From Candidatus Aadella gelida (GTDB lineage: Bacteria; Omnitrophota; Gorgyraeia; Tantalellales; Tantalellaceae), in NCBI GenBank assembly GCA_030765205.1, contig JAVCDB010000033.1:1-45701 (forward strand): a stretch of 45,701 bases of DNA, given 5' to 3'. The position numbers and the translations under genes are program-made. Positions within the stretch are counted from its first letter, which is position 1. Each line of letters begins with the position of its first letter. The notes under the pieces were generated by a model. The model saw nothing but the letters and a program-made list of their open reading frames with translations. It was not told the DNA's origin and did not search any database. Shown here one piece after another: positions 31,356 through 38,911 of this stretch.

Positions 31356-32174
31356 ATGAGTTTCATTAAGATTAATAAGAAAAAGTGTATTAAATGCGGA
31401 GCATGTGTAGAAGTGTGTCCGAGAAGTATTTTGAGGATGGGAAAGGGCTGGGTGTCTCAAGCGGCTGAAAAGGCCGAACTTTTATGCATGAAATGCGGTC
31501 ATTGCGTGAGCGTATGTCCTCAAGGAGCCTTTTCGTTACAAAAAATGCCGGCTTCTAAATGTGTTCCAGTGAAAGAAACTCTCAATATAACTCCTAAAGA
31601 AATTGTACAGTTTCTTAAAACACGAAGGTCCATACGTATATATAAAGGAAAGAAAGTCCCCAGAAGCCTTATAGAGAAAATTATAGGTGCCGCATGCTAC
31701 GCTCCTACGGGTATGAATAGAGAAAACGTTAAGTGGAAGGTTGTATATGATAAGAGTGAAGTTGTAAAATTGAAAAATCTTACAGTTGAATGGATGAAGA
31801 GTCTCGTAAAAAAAAGAGATCGCATGGCACAGATGTATAGCTTTCCGGCCATGGTCGCGGCATGTGAAAGAGGTAATGACGTGATACTCCGGGATGCTCC
31901 GCACGTTATAATAGCATACGGACATAAGAGTGATCCCATTGCCGGAATATCGTCAATAATAGCTCTTTCAAATCTAGAACTGGCAATACATGGACATCAG
32001 CTCGGAGGATGTTGGGCTGGTTTTCTTGATAGAGCGATAATGAGCTATCCCAAACTACAAAAAGCATTGAAACTTCCCAAAGACCATCAGTCATACGGTT
32101 CGATGATGGTAGGCTATCCAAAATATAACTACAAAAGAATCCCACAAAGAAAACCCATAGATATCATCTGGTAA
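31356..32174 (+). CDS. ferredoxin-nitroreductase fusion protein
   Basis: The 272-residue protein joins a 2[4Fe-4S] ferredoxin domain to an FMN-dependent nitroreductase domain. The clusters are bound by C11, C14, C17, C21 and C44, C47, C50, C54. The nitroreductase part has the RRSIRIYK start, APTGMNRENVKW and the helix with IHGHQLGGCWAGF. Such fusions, common in anaerobes, move electrons from ferredoxin through FMN to unknown acceptors. The ATG at 31356 follows AAAGGG; a longer frame from 31287 runs through the repeat and is not used. Confidence 0.9.
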   Translation: MSFIKINKKKCIKCGACVEVCPRSILRMGKGWVSQAAEKAELLCMKCGHCVSVCPQGAFSLQKMPASKCVPVKETLNITPKEIVQFLKTRRSIRIYKGKKVPRSLIEKIIGAACYAPTGMNRENVKWKVVYDKSEVVKLKNLTVEWMKSLVKKRDRMAQMYSFPAMVAACERGNDVILRDAPHVIIAYGHKSDPIAGISSIIALSNLELAIHGHQLGGCWAGFLDRAIMSYPKLQKALKLPKDHQSYGSMMVGYPKYNYKRIPQRKPIDIIW

Positions 32175-32177
32175 TTT

Positions 32178-32415
32178 GTGAACAGTGATATGTTGACTAT
32201 TGACTATTGTCTTTTTTTAGATTTTTCTAGACTCATCTTCTTATCCAGATCTCTCGGCTTCTCTGCTTCGCTAAAGCTTCGCAGAAGTCGCTCGAGATGA
32301 CAGAAAGAGGAAATCGGTCATTCTCTGTCTATTGTCAATAGTCCAACATAGTCTCTCGTCCTTCGTTTCTCTACCTTCTGATTTCTAACCTCTGACTTCT
32401 AGTCTCTCATTAACA
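32178..32415. repeat. inverted heptamer composite upstream of the lipase gene
   Basis: The 311-base gap before the lipase gene holds no other gene. The left array has GTGAACA, GTGATAT and GTTGACTATTGACTATTGTC (32178-32211). The right side has GTCTATTGTCAATAGTCCAACAT (32327-32349), its near complement. ATCGGTCA at 32313-32320 is the core TGACCGAT in reverse orientation. A second run of 7-mers (CTTCTGA, TTTCTAA, CCTCTGA, CTTCTAG) follows to about 32408. An internal GCTTCGC/GCGAAGC-like hairpin lies near 32260-32285. Confidence 0.7.
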
Positions 32416-32420
32416 GGTAG

Positions 32421-32435
32421 ACGCCCCCAATTTAA
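32421..32435. repeat. REP-like fragment CCCCCAATTT
   Basis: ACGCCCCCAATTTAA resembles one half of the palindrome at 42598-42619 and the fragment at 110-126. It lies just upstream of the lipase promoter. Confidence 0.3.
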
Positions 32436-32449
32436 CTAACCTCTGCTTT

Positions 32450-32488
32450 TTGTCCCCGCACTGCGAATATGATATACTTCTTAACATG
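32450..32488 (+). promoter_or_regulatory. promoter of the lipase-glp operon, leaderless
   Basis: TTGTCC (32450-32455), a 17-base spacer and TATACT (32473-32478). The ATG at 32486 begins 7 bases after the -10 box, so the mRNA should start at the start codon and lack an RBS. The following gene, glpK, has a normal RBS. Confidence 0.55.
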
Positions 32489-33304
32489 CAAGTTCTCCAA
32501 AAAGAAGATAAAAGCGGAATAATATATAGAACCTGGAAAGCCAGATCTCCCGAAGCGATAGTGCTGTTAGTACATGGTATGGGCGCGCATTCGGCAAGAT
32601 GGAATTTTCTGGGTAATTTCTTGATGAGTAAAGAGATATCTTCATATGCCATAGAGCTTAAGGGTTTCGGTGAGACAAAAACCCTTAAAGGGCATATAGA
32701 TTCCTTGGACATATATTATGAGGATATTATTGCTCTCTATAATATAGCCCGTACGGAAAATCCCGGTAAAAAGGTGTATATCATAGGGGAAAGTATGGGC
32801 GCGCTTCTTTCTTTAGTCTTGATACAAAAAGAAAAAGATATTTGCAGCGGACTAATATGTATATCACCCGCATTTGTGAGTAAAATGAAAATGTCAGTTA
32901 TGGATTATATAAGGATATTTTCTTCGGCAATTTGCTTTCCTCGTAAACAGTTTAGTCTGCCGTTCACTTCAAGTATGTGTACACGTGACGAGGAGTATCA
33001 AAGGGTCATGGATGCTGATGAAAGGGAGCATAGATTCGCTACATCAGGTCTCTTGAGTCGGTTGGCGTGTGTTCAGATGCGCATGGGAAATATCAAGGAT
33101 CGGATAAATATGCCGGTATTATTCCTGATAGCCGGGCAAGATAAACTTGTTGATCCTGAGGCGAGTAAAAAAATATTCAAGCGCATTAAAGCGGAAGATA
33201 AAGGTATAATCGAGTATCCGGAGATGTATCACGCGCTTTCCATTGAAAAGGATAGAGAAAAAGTTTTTGAAGATATGTATGTATGGCTGAAAAAGAGGAT
33301 ATAA
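32486..33304 (+). CDS. alpha/beta hydrolase, monoacylglycerol lipase-like
   Basis: The 272-residue protein belongs to the lysophospholipase/monoacylglycerol lipase branch of alpha/beta hydrolases. The oxyanion HGMG (30-33), nucleophile S103 in GESMGA, acid D219 in AGQDKLVD and H249 in MYHAL form the full triad. It has no signal peptide, so it acts on lipids already inside the cell. It lies 15 bases before glpK, which suggests that it releases glycerol or a glycerol derivative for GlpK. Substrate is inferred from context only. Confidence 0.85.
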   Translation: MQVLQKEDKSGIIYRTWKARSPEAIVLLVHGMGAHSARWNFLGNFLMSKEISSYAIELKGFGETKTLKGHIDSLDIYYEDIIALYNIARTENPGKKVYIIGESMGALLSLVLIQKEKDICSGLICISPAFVSKMKMSVMDYIRIFSSAICFPRKQFSLPFTSSMCTRDEEYQRVMDADEREHRFATSGLLSRLACVQMRMGNIKDRINMPVLFLIAGQDKLVDPEASKKIFKRIKAEDKGIIEYPEMYHALSIEKDREKVFEDMYVWLKKRI

Positions 33305-33319
33305 GTAAGGAGAAATTTA

Positions 33320-34804
33320 GTGAAATATATTTTAGCTATAGATCAAGGCACAACAGGTAGCAGGGCTATTATTTATGATAAAAGGGGGACTAAGGTCGTC
33401 AGCTCGTATCAGGAGTTCCCTCAAAAGTTCCCTAAACCCGGCTGGGTCGAACATGATCCGGTCGAGATATGGAAAAGCGTAAGAGATACCGTACATAGAG
33501 TTTGCAAAAAAGTTCCGACCGGATCCATAAGCGCTATAGGTATAACGAATCAGAGAGAGACTACAGTTATATGGGATGCAGAGACCGGTAAACCCGTTTA
33601 CAATGCTATAGTCTGGCAATGCAGGAGGACCGGAGATAGATGCGCAAAACTGAAAAAGAAGAAAGGTGAGTCCGAGTTCTTTAAGAAAAAAACAGGATTA
33701 CCAATAGATGCATATTTTTCGGCTACTAAAATAGAATGGATATTTAAAAATGTGCCCGGGACTATGGCTAAAGCAAAGAAAGGTAAGTTGCGATTCGGGA
33801 CGACGGACACGTGGATATTATGGAAACTCACCGGAGGGGCGGTGCATGCAACTGACCCTACTAATGCGTCACGTACTATGCTTTACGATATCAATAAACT
33901 TAAATGGGACAGTTCTCTTCTAAAAAGATTCAATATATCTAAAAAAATAATGCCTGAAGTGAAACCCTCTTCAAGTATTTTCGGAAAAACTGTCAAAATA
34001 GGTAATCTTCCCGCAGGTATTCCCATATCGGGTATTGCAGGAGATCAGCAGGCCGCACTTTTCGGTCAAACGTGTTTTGAACCGGGCATGATGAAAAATA
34101 CTTATGGTACAGGATCTTTTGTTCTGATAAATGCTGGGAAGAAAAGACCTGTATCTAAAAATGGACTTATTATTACTTTGGGATGCGGTGCTGATGGTGA
34201 GCCCGTGTATGTTCTTGAAGGAGCGGTGTTTGTTTCCGGGGCTGCAGTGCAGTGGCTTAGGGATGGTTTAGGGCTGATCAAAAGAGCATCGGATTCAGAT
34301 AAGATGGCACGTGCACTTGATAATAATGAAGGCGTATATTTTGTTCCCGCGCTTGTAGGTATGGGCGCTCCGTATTGGGATCCCGACGCAAGGGGAGTTA
34401 TAACTGGTATAACAAGAGGCACGAAAAAGGAGCATATTGTACGTGCTGCACTCGAAGCTATGTGTTATCAGACAAAAGATGTTATAGAAGCTATGCAAAA
34501 GGATACGGGACTTAAGATAAAAGATCTTAGGGTTGACGGTGGAGCGGCAGGGAATGATCTTTTATGTCAGTTCCAGGCTAATATACTTGGAGCTGATGTT
34601 ATAAGACCAAAAATAATTGAGCTTACTTCTTTAGGGGCGGCATATCTTGCTGGTCTTGCTACCGGATACTGGAAGAATACATCTTCCATTAAAAAATATT
34701 GGAAAAAAGATAAAGTGTTTAAACCCCGAATATCACGAAAAGAAGCAGATAATCTGTACAAAGGATGGAAAAATGCCGTAAGTAAGGCACTTTCCGAGAA
34801 ATAA
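33320..34804 (+). CDS. glpK: glycerol kinase GlpK
   Basis: GlpK phosphorylates glycerol to sn-glycerol 3-phosphate. The 494-residue FGGY-family protein has KYILAIDQGTTGSRAIIYD, WVEHDP, ITNQRETTVIWDAETGKPVYNAIVWQCRRT, the GIAGDQQAALFGQ and KNTYGTGSF motifs, and DGGAAGNDLLCQFQANIL. It starts with GTG after TAAGGAG. It is the second gene of an operon with a lipase before and two flavoproteins and a DUF1667 protein after, the arrangement also known in Thermotoga and Clostridia. Confidence 0.95.
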   Translation: MKYILAIDQGTTGSRAIIYDKRGTKVVSSYQEFPQKFPKPGWVEHDPVEIWKSVRDTVHRVCKKVPTGSISAIGITNQRETTVIWDAETGKPVYNAIVWQCRRTGDRCAKLKKKKGESEFFKKKTGLPIDAYFSATKIEWIFKNVPGTMAKAKKGKLRFGTTDTWILWKLTGGAVHATDPTNASRTMLYDINKLKWDSSLLKRFNISKKIMPEVKPSSSIFGKTVKIGNLPAGIPISGIAGDQQAALFGQTCFEPGMMKNTYGTGSFVLINAGKKRPVSKNGLIITLGCGADGEPVYVLEGAVFVSGAAVQWLRDGLGLIKRASDSDKMARALDNNEGVYFVPALVGMGAPYWDPDARGVITGITRGTKKEHIVRAALEAMCYQTKDVIEAMQKDTGLKIKDLRVDGGAAGNDLLCQFQANILGADVIRPKIIELTSLGAAYLAGLATGYWKNTSSIKKYWKKDKVFKPRISRKEADNLYKGWKNAVSKALSEK

Positions 34805-34805
34805 T

Positions 34806-36251
34806 ATGAAAATACATGATGTTGTGATCATTGGCGGCGGGATTATCGGTACATCTATAGCACGTGAGATGTCTCGGTATAGGATAAAAATTGCTCTTAT
34901 GGAAAAAGAAGAAGAGCTGGCGTTCGGTGTGTCGAAATCCAATAGCGGAATAATTCACCCGGGAACGCAGAATGATCCGAGTTCGCTTAAGGGAAAATTA
35001 TGCGTACGCGGAAACGCGATGGTTCGTGAAATCTCCAAAGAACTGGGCATAGATCTTAAAGAGGTGGGCGAGCTTATAATTGCGTTTTCTGAAGAAGAAA
35101 AGACAAGATTATTAGCACTTAAAAAAGACGCTGATATTTTAGGAGTACCAGGAACAAGTATAGTCGATAATGTCTGGCTTAAAAAAAATGAACCAAATCT
35201 TAATGAAGCAGCAGTAGCGGCATTGTATGCCCCTACTGCTGGGATAATTAGCCCGTACAGATATGTTTACGATCTTGCAGAAAATGCCGCATGTAACGGA
35301 GTGGAAATAAATGTAGATACAGAAGTATTGGATATCGTCCGGAACTCGAAAAAGAGGGATAAGTATAGGTTTGAGATAGTGACTTCGAAAGGGACTTTCA
35401 GGGCAAACTATATAATAAATGCTGCCGGTCTTTTTGCGGATGAGATCGCTAGTATGGTAGGGATAGAAGATATTAAGATATCACCTCGCAAAGGTGAAGA
35501 ATTTATTCTGGACAAGAAAAAAGAACATCTTACCGAACATCTACTTTTTCCTCTGCCATCAAAGAAGTCTAAAGGGATACTTGTTACGAGGACTTCTGAT
35601 GGGAATCCAATGATCGGACCTACGGCGGTCGATATTGACGATAAATATGATATATCGACTTCGGATGAAGGCTTTGAGGAAGTCATTAGATCAGCGCAGA
35701 GATTAATGCCATCGATAAATGAAGGTGATATTATATCTTATTTCGCGGGGCTCCGGCCCGCATGCGGTGATGATTTCATTATAAGGTATGAAGATGATCT
35801 TCCGGGATTCATTAATGTTGCGGGGATACAGTCACCGGGTCTTACTGCGGCTCCGGCTGTTGCCGAAATGGTTTTGAATATACTTAAAACTAAAGGTTTC
35901 CGTCCGATGAGAAAACTGTTCTTTCATAAACATCGAAAGAGGACCATACATCTTTTTGATGTTACTTTTAAAGAGACAAAAAGGCTTATTGAAAAGGATT
36001 CGGAATACGGAGATATAGTGTGCAGATGTGAAATGGTATCAGCTAAAGAGATCCGGGATGCTATAAAACGCGGAGCTTCCACCATGGACGGAATAAAATT
36101 TCGTACACGAGCTCAAGCCGGGAGATGTCACGGAAGTTTTTGCACGTGCCGGCTTTTAGAAATACTCAAGGAAGAGACAAAAAAAAGTGCTACTGATATA
36201 ACGAAACGTGGACCGGGATCTGAAATAGTCAAAGGGGTAAAAGGTGAATGA
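34806..36251 (+). CDS. FAD-dependent glycerol-3-phosphate dehydrogenase-like protein with BFD [2Fe-2S] domain
   Basis: The 481-residue flavoprotein probably oxidises glycerol 3-phosphate to dihydroxyacetone phosphate. It has an N-terminal FAD site (VVIIGGGIIGTSIAREM, residues 6-22) followed by a DAO fold with SNSGIIHPGTQ, and a C-terminal BFD-like domain with C406, C408, C441 and C446 for a [2Fe-2S] cluster. It resembles the GlpA-type enzyme of anaerobes that pairs with the next gene's product and the DUF1667 protein. It starts 1 base after the glpK stop codon and overlaps the next gene by 8 bases, so the three are coupled. Confidence 0.88.
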   Translation: MKIHDVVIIGGGIIGTSIAREMSRYRIKIALMEKEEELAFGVSKSNSGIIHPGTQNDPSSLKGKLCVRGNAMVREISKELGIDLKEVGELIIAFSEEEKTRLLALKKDADILGVPGTSIVDNVWLKKNEPNLNEAAVAALYAPTAGIISPYRYVYDLAENAACNGVEINVDTEVLDIVRNSKKRDKYRFEIVTSKGTFRANYIINAAGLFADEIASMVGIEDIKISPRKGEEFILDKKKEHLTEHLLFPLPSKKSKGILVTRTSDGNPMIGPTAVDIDDKYDISTSDEGFEEVIRSAQRLMPSINEGDIISYFAGLRPACGDDFIIRYEDDLPGFINVAGIQSPGLTAAPAVAEMVLNILKTKGFRPMRKLFFHKHRKRTIHLFDVTFKETKRLIEKDSEYGDIVCRCEMVSAKEIRDAIKRGASTMDGIKFRTRAQAGRCHGSFCTCRLLEILKEETKKSATDITKRGPGSEIVKGVKGE

Positions 36252-37227
36252 ACGCGATCTTGTTATAGTCGGGGGAGGACCTGCCGGGATGGCAGCCGCT
36301 ATATCGGCATATGAGAATGGTATTAGAGATATACTTGTACTTGAGAGAGATCAATTTTTAGGAGGAATACTCAATCAGTGTATACATACCGGTTTTGGAT
36401 TGGAGTATTTTGATGAAGTGCTTACGGGGCCGGAATATGCTGACCGATTCGAGAAAAAGATCAGAGGAATATCCGGTATAGAAATTAGGTTGAGATCCTT
36501 TGTTGTCGACTTAACTGAAAATAAGGTAATTACCTATCTTATGCCCGGGAAAATAGAGACGGTTAAAGCCAGGGCGCTTATTATGGCTACGGGATGCAGA
36601 GAAAAAACACGTGAAATGGTACATATCGCGGGTACAAGGCCGGCAGGTATATTTTCTGCGGGACTTGCACAGAAATTGATCAATATTGAAGGATTATTGC
36701 CCGGGAAAGAAATTGTGATCGTGGGATCCGGTGATATTGGTCTTATTATGGCACGCAGATTTATATTGGAAGGCGCGAAAGTAAAAGCTGTTATTGAAGT
36801 GCAGAATGAAAGCCGGGGTCTTTTAAGGAACATGATACAATGTATAGAAGATTTTGAAGTGCCCATATATTTTAGGCATAAAGTCTCAAAGATTATCGGT
36901 CGGGATAGGGTGGAAAAGGTCGAGATAGCGGAATTAGATGGCGGTCCCGGCGGGAAAATAATATCAAAGAAAGTTATTGAATGCGATACCGTACTTATGT
37001 CGGTAGGCCTTATCCCCGAGAATGAACTTATAGAGATGGCGGGAGTTAGACTTGATAAAAATACTAATTCTCCAATATCAGATGAGACCAATAAAACATC
37101 TATCCCGGGACTCTTTGTATGCGGGAATGCGTTCAAGGTATACGATATTGTCGATACTGTTTCCAAAGATAGTGTAGAAGCGGGACGTATGGCGGCGAAG
37201 CATCTGGGGATAAAGGATGAAGGATAA
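36244..37227 (+). CDS. NAD(FAD)-dependent oxidoreductase of the glycerol operon
   Basis: The 327-residue protein has two Rossmann sites: FAD at LVIVGGGPAGMAAAISA (residues 6-22) and NAD(P) at IVIVGSGDIGLIMARRF (about 159-175), and the closing GLFVCGNAFKVYDIVDTVSKDS. A CIHTGFGLEYF segment near residue 43 replaces the redox CxxxxC of disulfide reductases, so it is not a thioredoxin reductase. In Thermotoga-type operons the same order (glpK, GlpA-like, this protein, DUF1667) occurs; it probably takes electrons from the GlpA-like subunit to an acceptor. It begins with GTG inside the end of the previous gene. Confidence 0.85.
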   Translation: MNERDLVIVGGGPAGMAAAISAYENGIRDILVLERDQFLGGILNQCIHTGFGLEYFDEVLTGPEYADRFEKKIRGISGIEIRLRSFVVDLTENKVITYLMPGKIETVKARALIMATGCREKTREMVHIAGTRPAGIFSAGLAQKLINIEGLLPGKEIVIVGSGDIGLIMARRFILEGAKVKAVIEVQNESRGLLRNMIQCIEDFEVPIYFRHKVSKIIGRDRVEKVEIAELDGGPGGKIISKKVIECDTVLMSVGLIPENELIEMAGVRLDKNTNSPISDETNKTSIPGLFVCGNAFKVYDIVDTVSKDSVEAGRMAAKHLGIKDEG

Positions 37228-37270
37228 GGGTAAAGGATGAAGGATTAAGGATGAAGGAGTTAGAGCGTCA
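37208..37270. repeat. heptamer array GATGAAG/GATAAGG before copy C
   Basis: Tandem 7-mers of the type GATGAAG, GATAAGG, GATTAAG, GATGAAG start in the last codons of the oxidoreductase gene and run to about 37259. Similar units (ATGAAGGATAAGGGATGA, 37496-37513) resume after the dispersed element and run into the start of the DUF1667 gene. So copy C lies inside a heptamer array. Confidence 0.65.
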
Positions 37271-37495
37271 GGTACTATAGTGAAAAAACAACCAAATCTA
37301 AACATGAAACAAAAAGAACGAACTAATGGAAAAAACAGATACTATGCTGCAAGCGTTTTAAGTAGAGGAATATGTAACTTTAAGGCACAGATATACGATA
37401 GGGCAGAACGGATAACTTAACAGGAAAACGAGACCAAAACGCTTGACGTAACTATAACAAGACAGCTATACAAGTGCGAGCCAGACGTGAGTAAA
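37271..37495 (+). repeat. dispersed structured element, copy C
   Basis: It starts with CTATAGTGAAAAAACAAC as in copy A, has ACTATGCTGCAAGCGTTTTAAG, arms CAAGCGTTTT (37350-37359) and AAAACGCTTG (37436-37445) 76 bases apart, and the tail ACAAGTGCGAGCCAGACGTGAG. The middle part (CACAGATATACGATAGGGCA) matches copy A closely. It separates two genes of one operon and holds no ORF. Confidence 0.8.
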
Positions 37496-37508
37496 TGAAG
37501 GATAAGGG

Positions 37509-37871
37509 ATGAAAAAGAAGATAACATGTATAGAATGTCCTGTTGGGTGTTCCATTTTAGTGGATATCGAGGACTCAAAAATAGCCAAAATAAGCGGCGA
37601 GAAATGTCCCAAAGGTGAAAAATATGCTATAAGCGAGATAGAGAATCCTGTAAGAGAAGTTACTTCAACTGTAAGAGGCGAAGGTTTGTCTCTTAAACTT
37701 GTGCCTGTAAGAACTCGTGGAGCAGTACCTAAGGGTCGCATTATGGATGTCATGGAAGAAATAAGAAAAATAAAGGTTACTAAAGATTTGAAGATAGGCG
37801 AAAAAGTATCGGAAGATCTTTTGGGACTAGGAATAGATATTATCGCTACGCGTAAGGCGGATAAAAAATGA
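37509..37871 (+). CDS. DUF1667 protein of the glycerol operon
   Basis: The 120-residue protein matches the small DUF1667 family: KKKITCIECPVGCSI near the start, with C7, C10, C14 and C33 (EKCPKG), which may bind an Fe-S cluster, followed by YAISEIENPVREVTSTVR and the VPVRTRGAVPKG segment. It is found with GlpA-like and NAD(FAD) oxidoreductases and is thought to be a subunit or electron carrier; the exact role is not known. A heptamer repeat lies at its start, and it overlaps a 39-codon ORF by 4 bases. Confidence 0.88.
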   Translation: MKKKITCIECPVGCSILVDIEDSKIAKISGEKCPKGEKYAISEIENPVREVTSTVRGEGLSLKLVPVRTRGAVPKGRIMDVMEEIRKIKVTKDLKIGEKVSEDLLGLGIDIIATRKADKK

Positions 37872-37987
37872 CTAAAAGGGCCGTTTCAAAACGGCAAAAA
37901 GATATAGCACGTACTATAAGAAATGAGAAAGAAAAATATCCTTCCAAACTTAAAATATCAAAAATAAAAAAAAGACCTGCCCGGTAA
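37868..37987 (+). CDS. small basic protein, 39 residues
   Basis: The ORF begins with an ATGA overlap at the DUF1667 stop codon and ends at TAA 37985-37987. The product is very basic (about 16 Lys/Arg of 39: TKRAVSKRQKDIARTIRNE and KYPSKLKISKIKK). No family is recognised. The coupled start supports translation; the hairpin GCCGTTT-CA-AAACGGC early in the ORF and the short length argue for caution. Confidence 0.4.
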   Translation: MTKRAVSKRQKDIARTIRNEKEKYPSKLKISKIKKRPAR

Positions 37988-38000
37988 TAAAGTTGATATT

Positions 38001-38029
38001 TTGACATGTTTACTATCATCGGCTATACT
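38001..38029 (+). promoter_or_regulatory. strong sigma-70 promoter before the glycosyltransferase gene
   Basis: TTGACA (38001-38006), a 17-base spacer and TATACT (38024-38029). Transcription would start near 38036 and include the palindromic repeat in the leader. Confidence 0.75.
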
Positions 38030-38054
38030 AATAACAATAATTATCATTAGACAA

Positions 38055-38092
38055 GTAGCTGGGGTTTAAACCCCAGCTACAATTGTGGATAA
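38055..38092. repeat. DnaA-box-like site plus 26-bp perfect palindrome, copy 2
   Basis: The palindrome (38055-38080) is identical to that at 16591-16616. TGTGGATAA (38084-38092), the reverse complement of TTATCCACA, follows 3 bases later. The whole unit, with the flanking AGAGTTATCCACAA, is the inverted equivalent of copy 1. It lies in the leader of the glycosyltransferase gene. Confidence 0.85.
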
Positions 38093-38161
38093 CTCTGGAC
38101 GAGATGGTATGTGGTCTGTGGTTATATAACGACAAAATAGTCGGTAAGGGATACTCGTAAT

Positions 38162-38911
38162 GTGAATAATATATTCATTTCTATAGTTGTTCCGGCTTTT
38201 AATGAGGCCAAGAGACTGCCTGTTTTTCTTGATAAGCTGATCTCTTATTGTGCATCCCAAAATAAAAGATATGAGATCATTATTGTAGACGATGGGAGTA
38301 CGGATAGTACTCTAGAAGTGGTCGAGGATTTTAAGGATCGGTTTCAGGACCTCTATGCTGTAAAGATAAGAAAGAACAGGGGTAAAGGTTATGCGATCAA
38401 GAGAGGTTTCTTGAAAGCTCAGGGTGATATCTGTGTATTCCTCGATGCTGACGGATCCGTGACGCCGGATGAGATAGATAAGAATCTGCATTATATTACA
38501 GAAGGCGGATATGATGTCTTTATCGGTTCAAGAGTTTTGAAGAATAAAGAACAGGTCTTCGAAGCGAAATGGTACAGAAAACTTATGGGCAGAATATTCA
38601 ACCTGTGCATAAAAATATTTCTTTTCAAAAACATAAAAGACACACAATGCGGGTTCAAAATGTTTAGAAGCGAAGTCGTAAGACCTTTATTTAAAAGGGT
38701 TTACTTGAGAGGTTTTGGGTTTGATATGGAAGTGTTGTATCTTGCGTTTAAAATGGGGTATAGGGTCAAGGAAGGGGCCGTATCATGGCATCATGTTGAT
38801 GGTTCAAAAATAAATGTAATTTCTACTTCTTTAAGCATGTTCTTCAATATTCTTCAGATCAAGAACAGACATTATTTGAAAGATTATAGGTCCAGAGAGG
38901 AAAATAAGTGA
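38162..38911 (+). CDS. family 2 glycosyltransferase (dolichyl-phosphate glucosyltransferase-like)
   Basis: The 249-residue GT-A enzyme has ISIVVPAFNEAKRLP, DDGSTD (43-48), DADGS (95-99, the metal and sugar nucleotide site) and the CGFKMFRSEVVRPLF segment typical of polyprenyl-phosphate glycosyltransferases. It lacks extra C-terminal transmembrane helices. It probably transfers a sugar to a polyprenyl phosphate for glycan or glycoprotein assembly. It starts with GTG and its stop codon overlaps the GTG of the next gene, so the two are coupled. Confidence 0.88.
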   Translation: MNNIFISIVVPAFNEAKRLPVFLDKLISYCASQNKRYEIIIVDDGSTDSTLEVVEDFKDRFQDLYAVKIRKNRGKGYAIKRGFLKAQGDICVFLDADGSVTPDEIDKNLHYITEGGYDVFIGSRVLKNKEQVFEAKWYRKLMGRIFNLCIKIFLFKNIKDTQCGFKMFRSEVVRPLFKRVYLRGFGFDMEVLYLAFKMGYRVKEGAVSWHHVDGSKINVISTSLSMFFNILQIKNRHYLKDYRSREENK

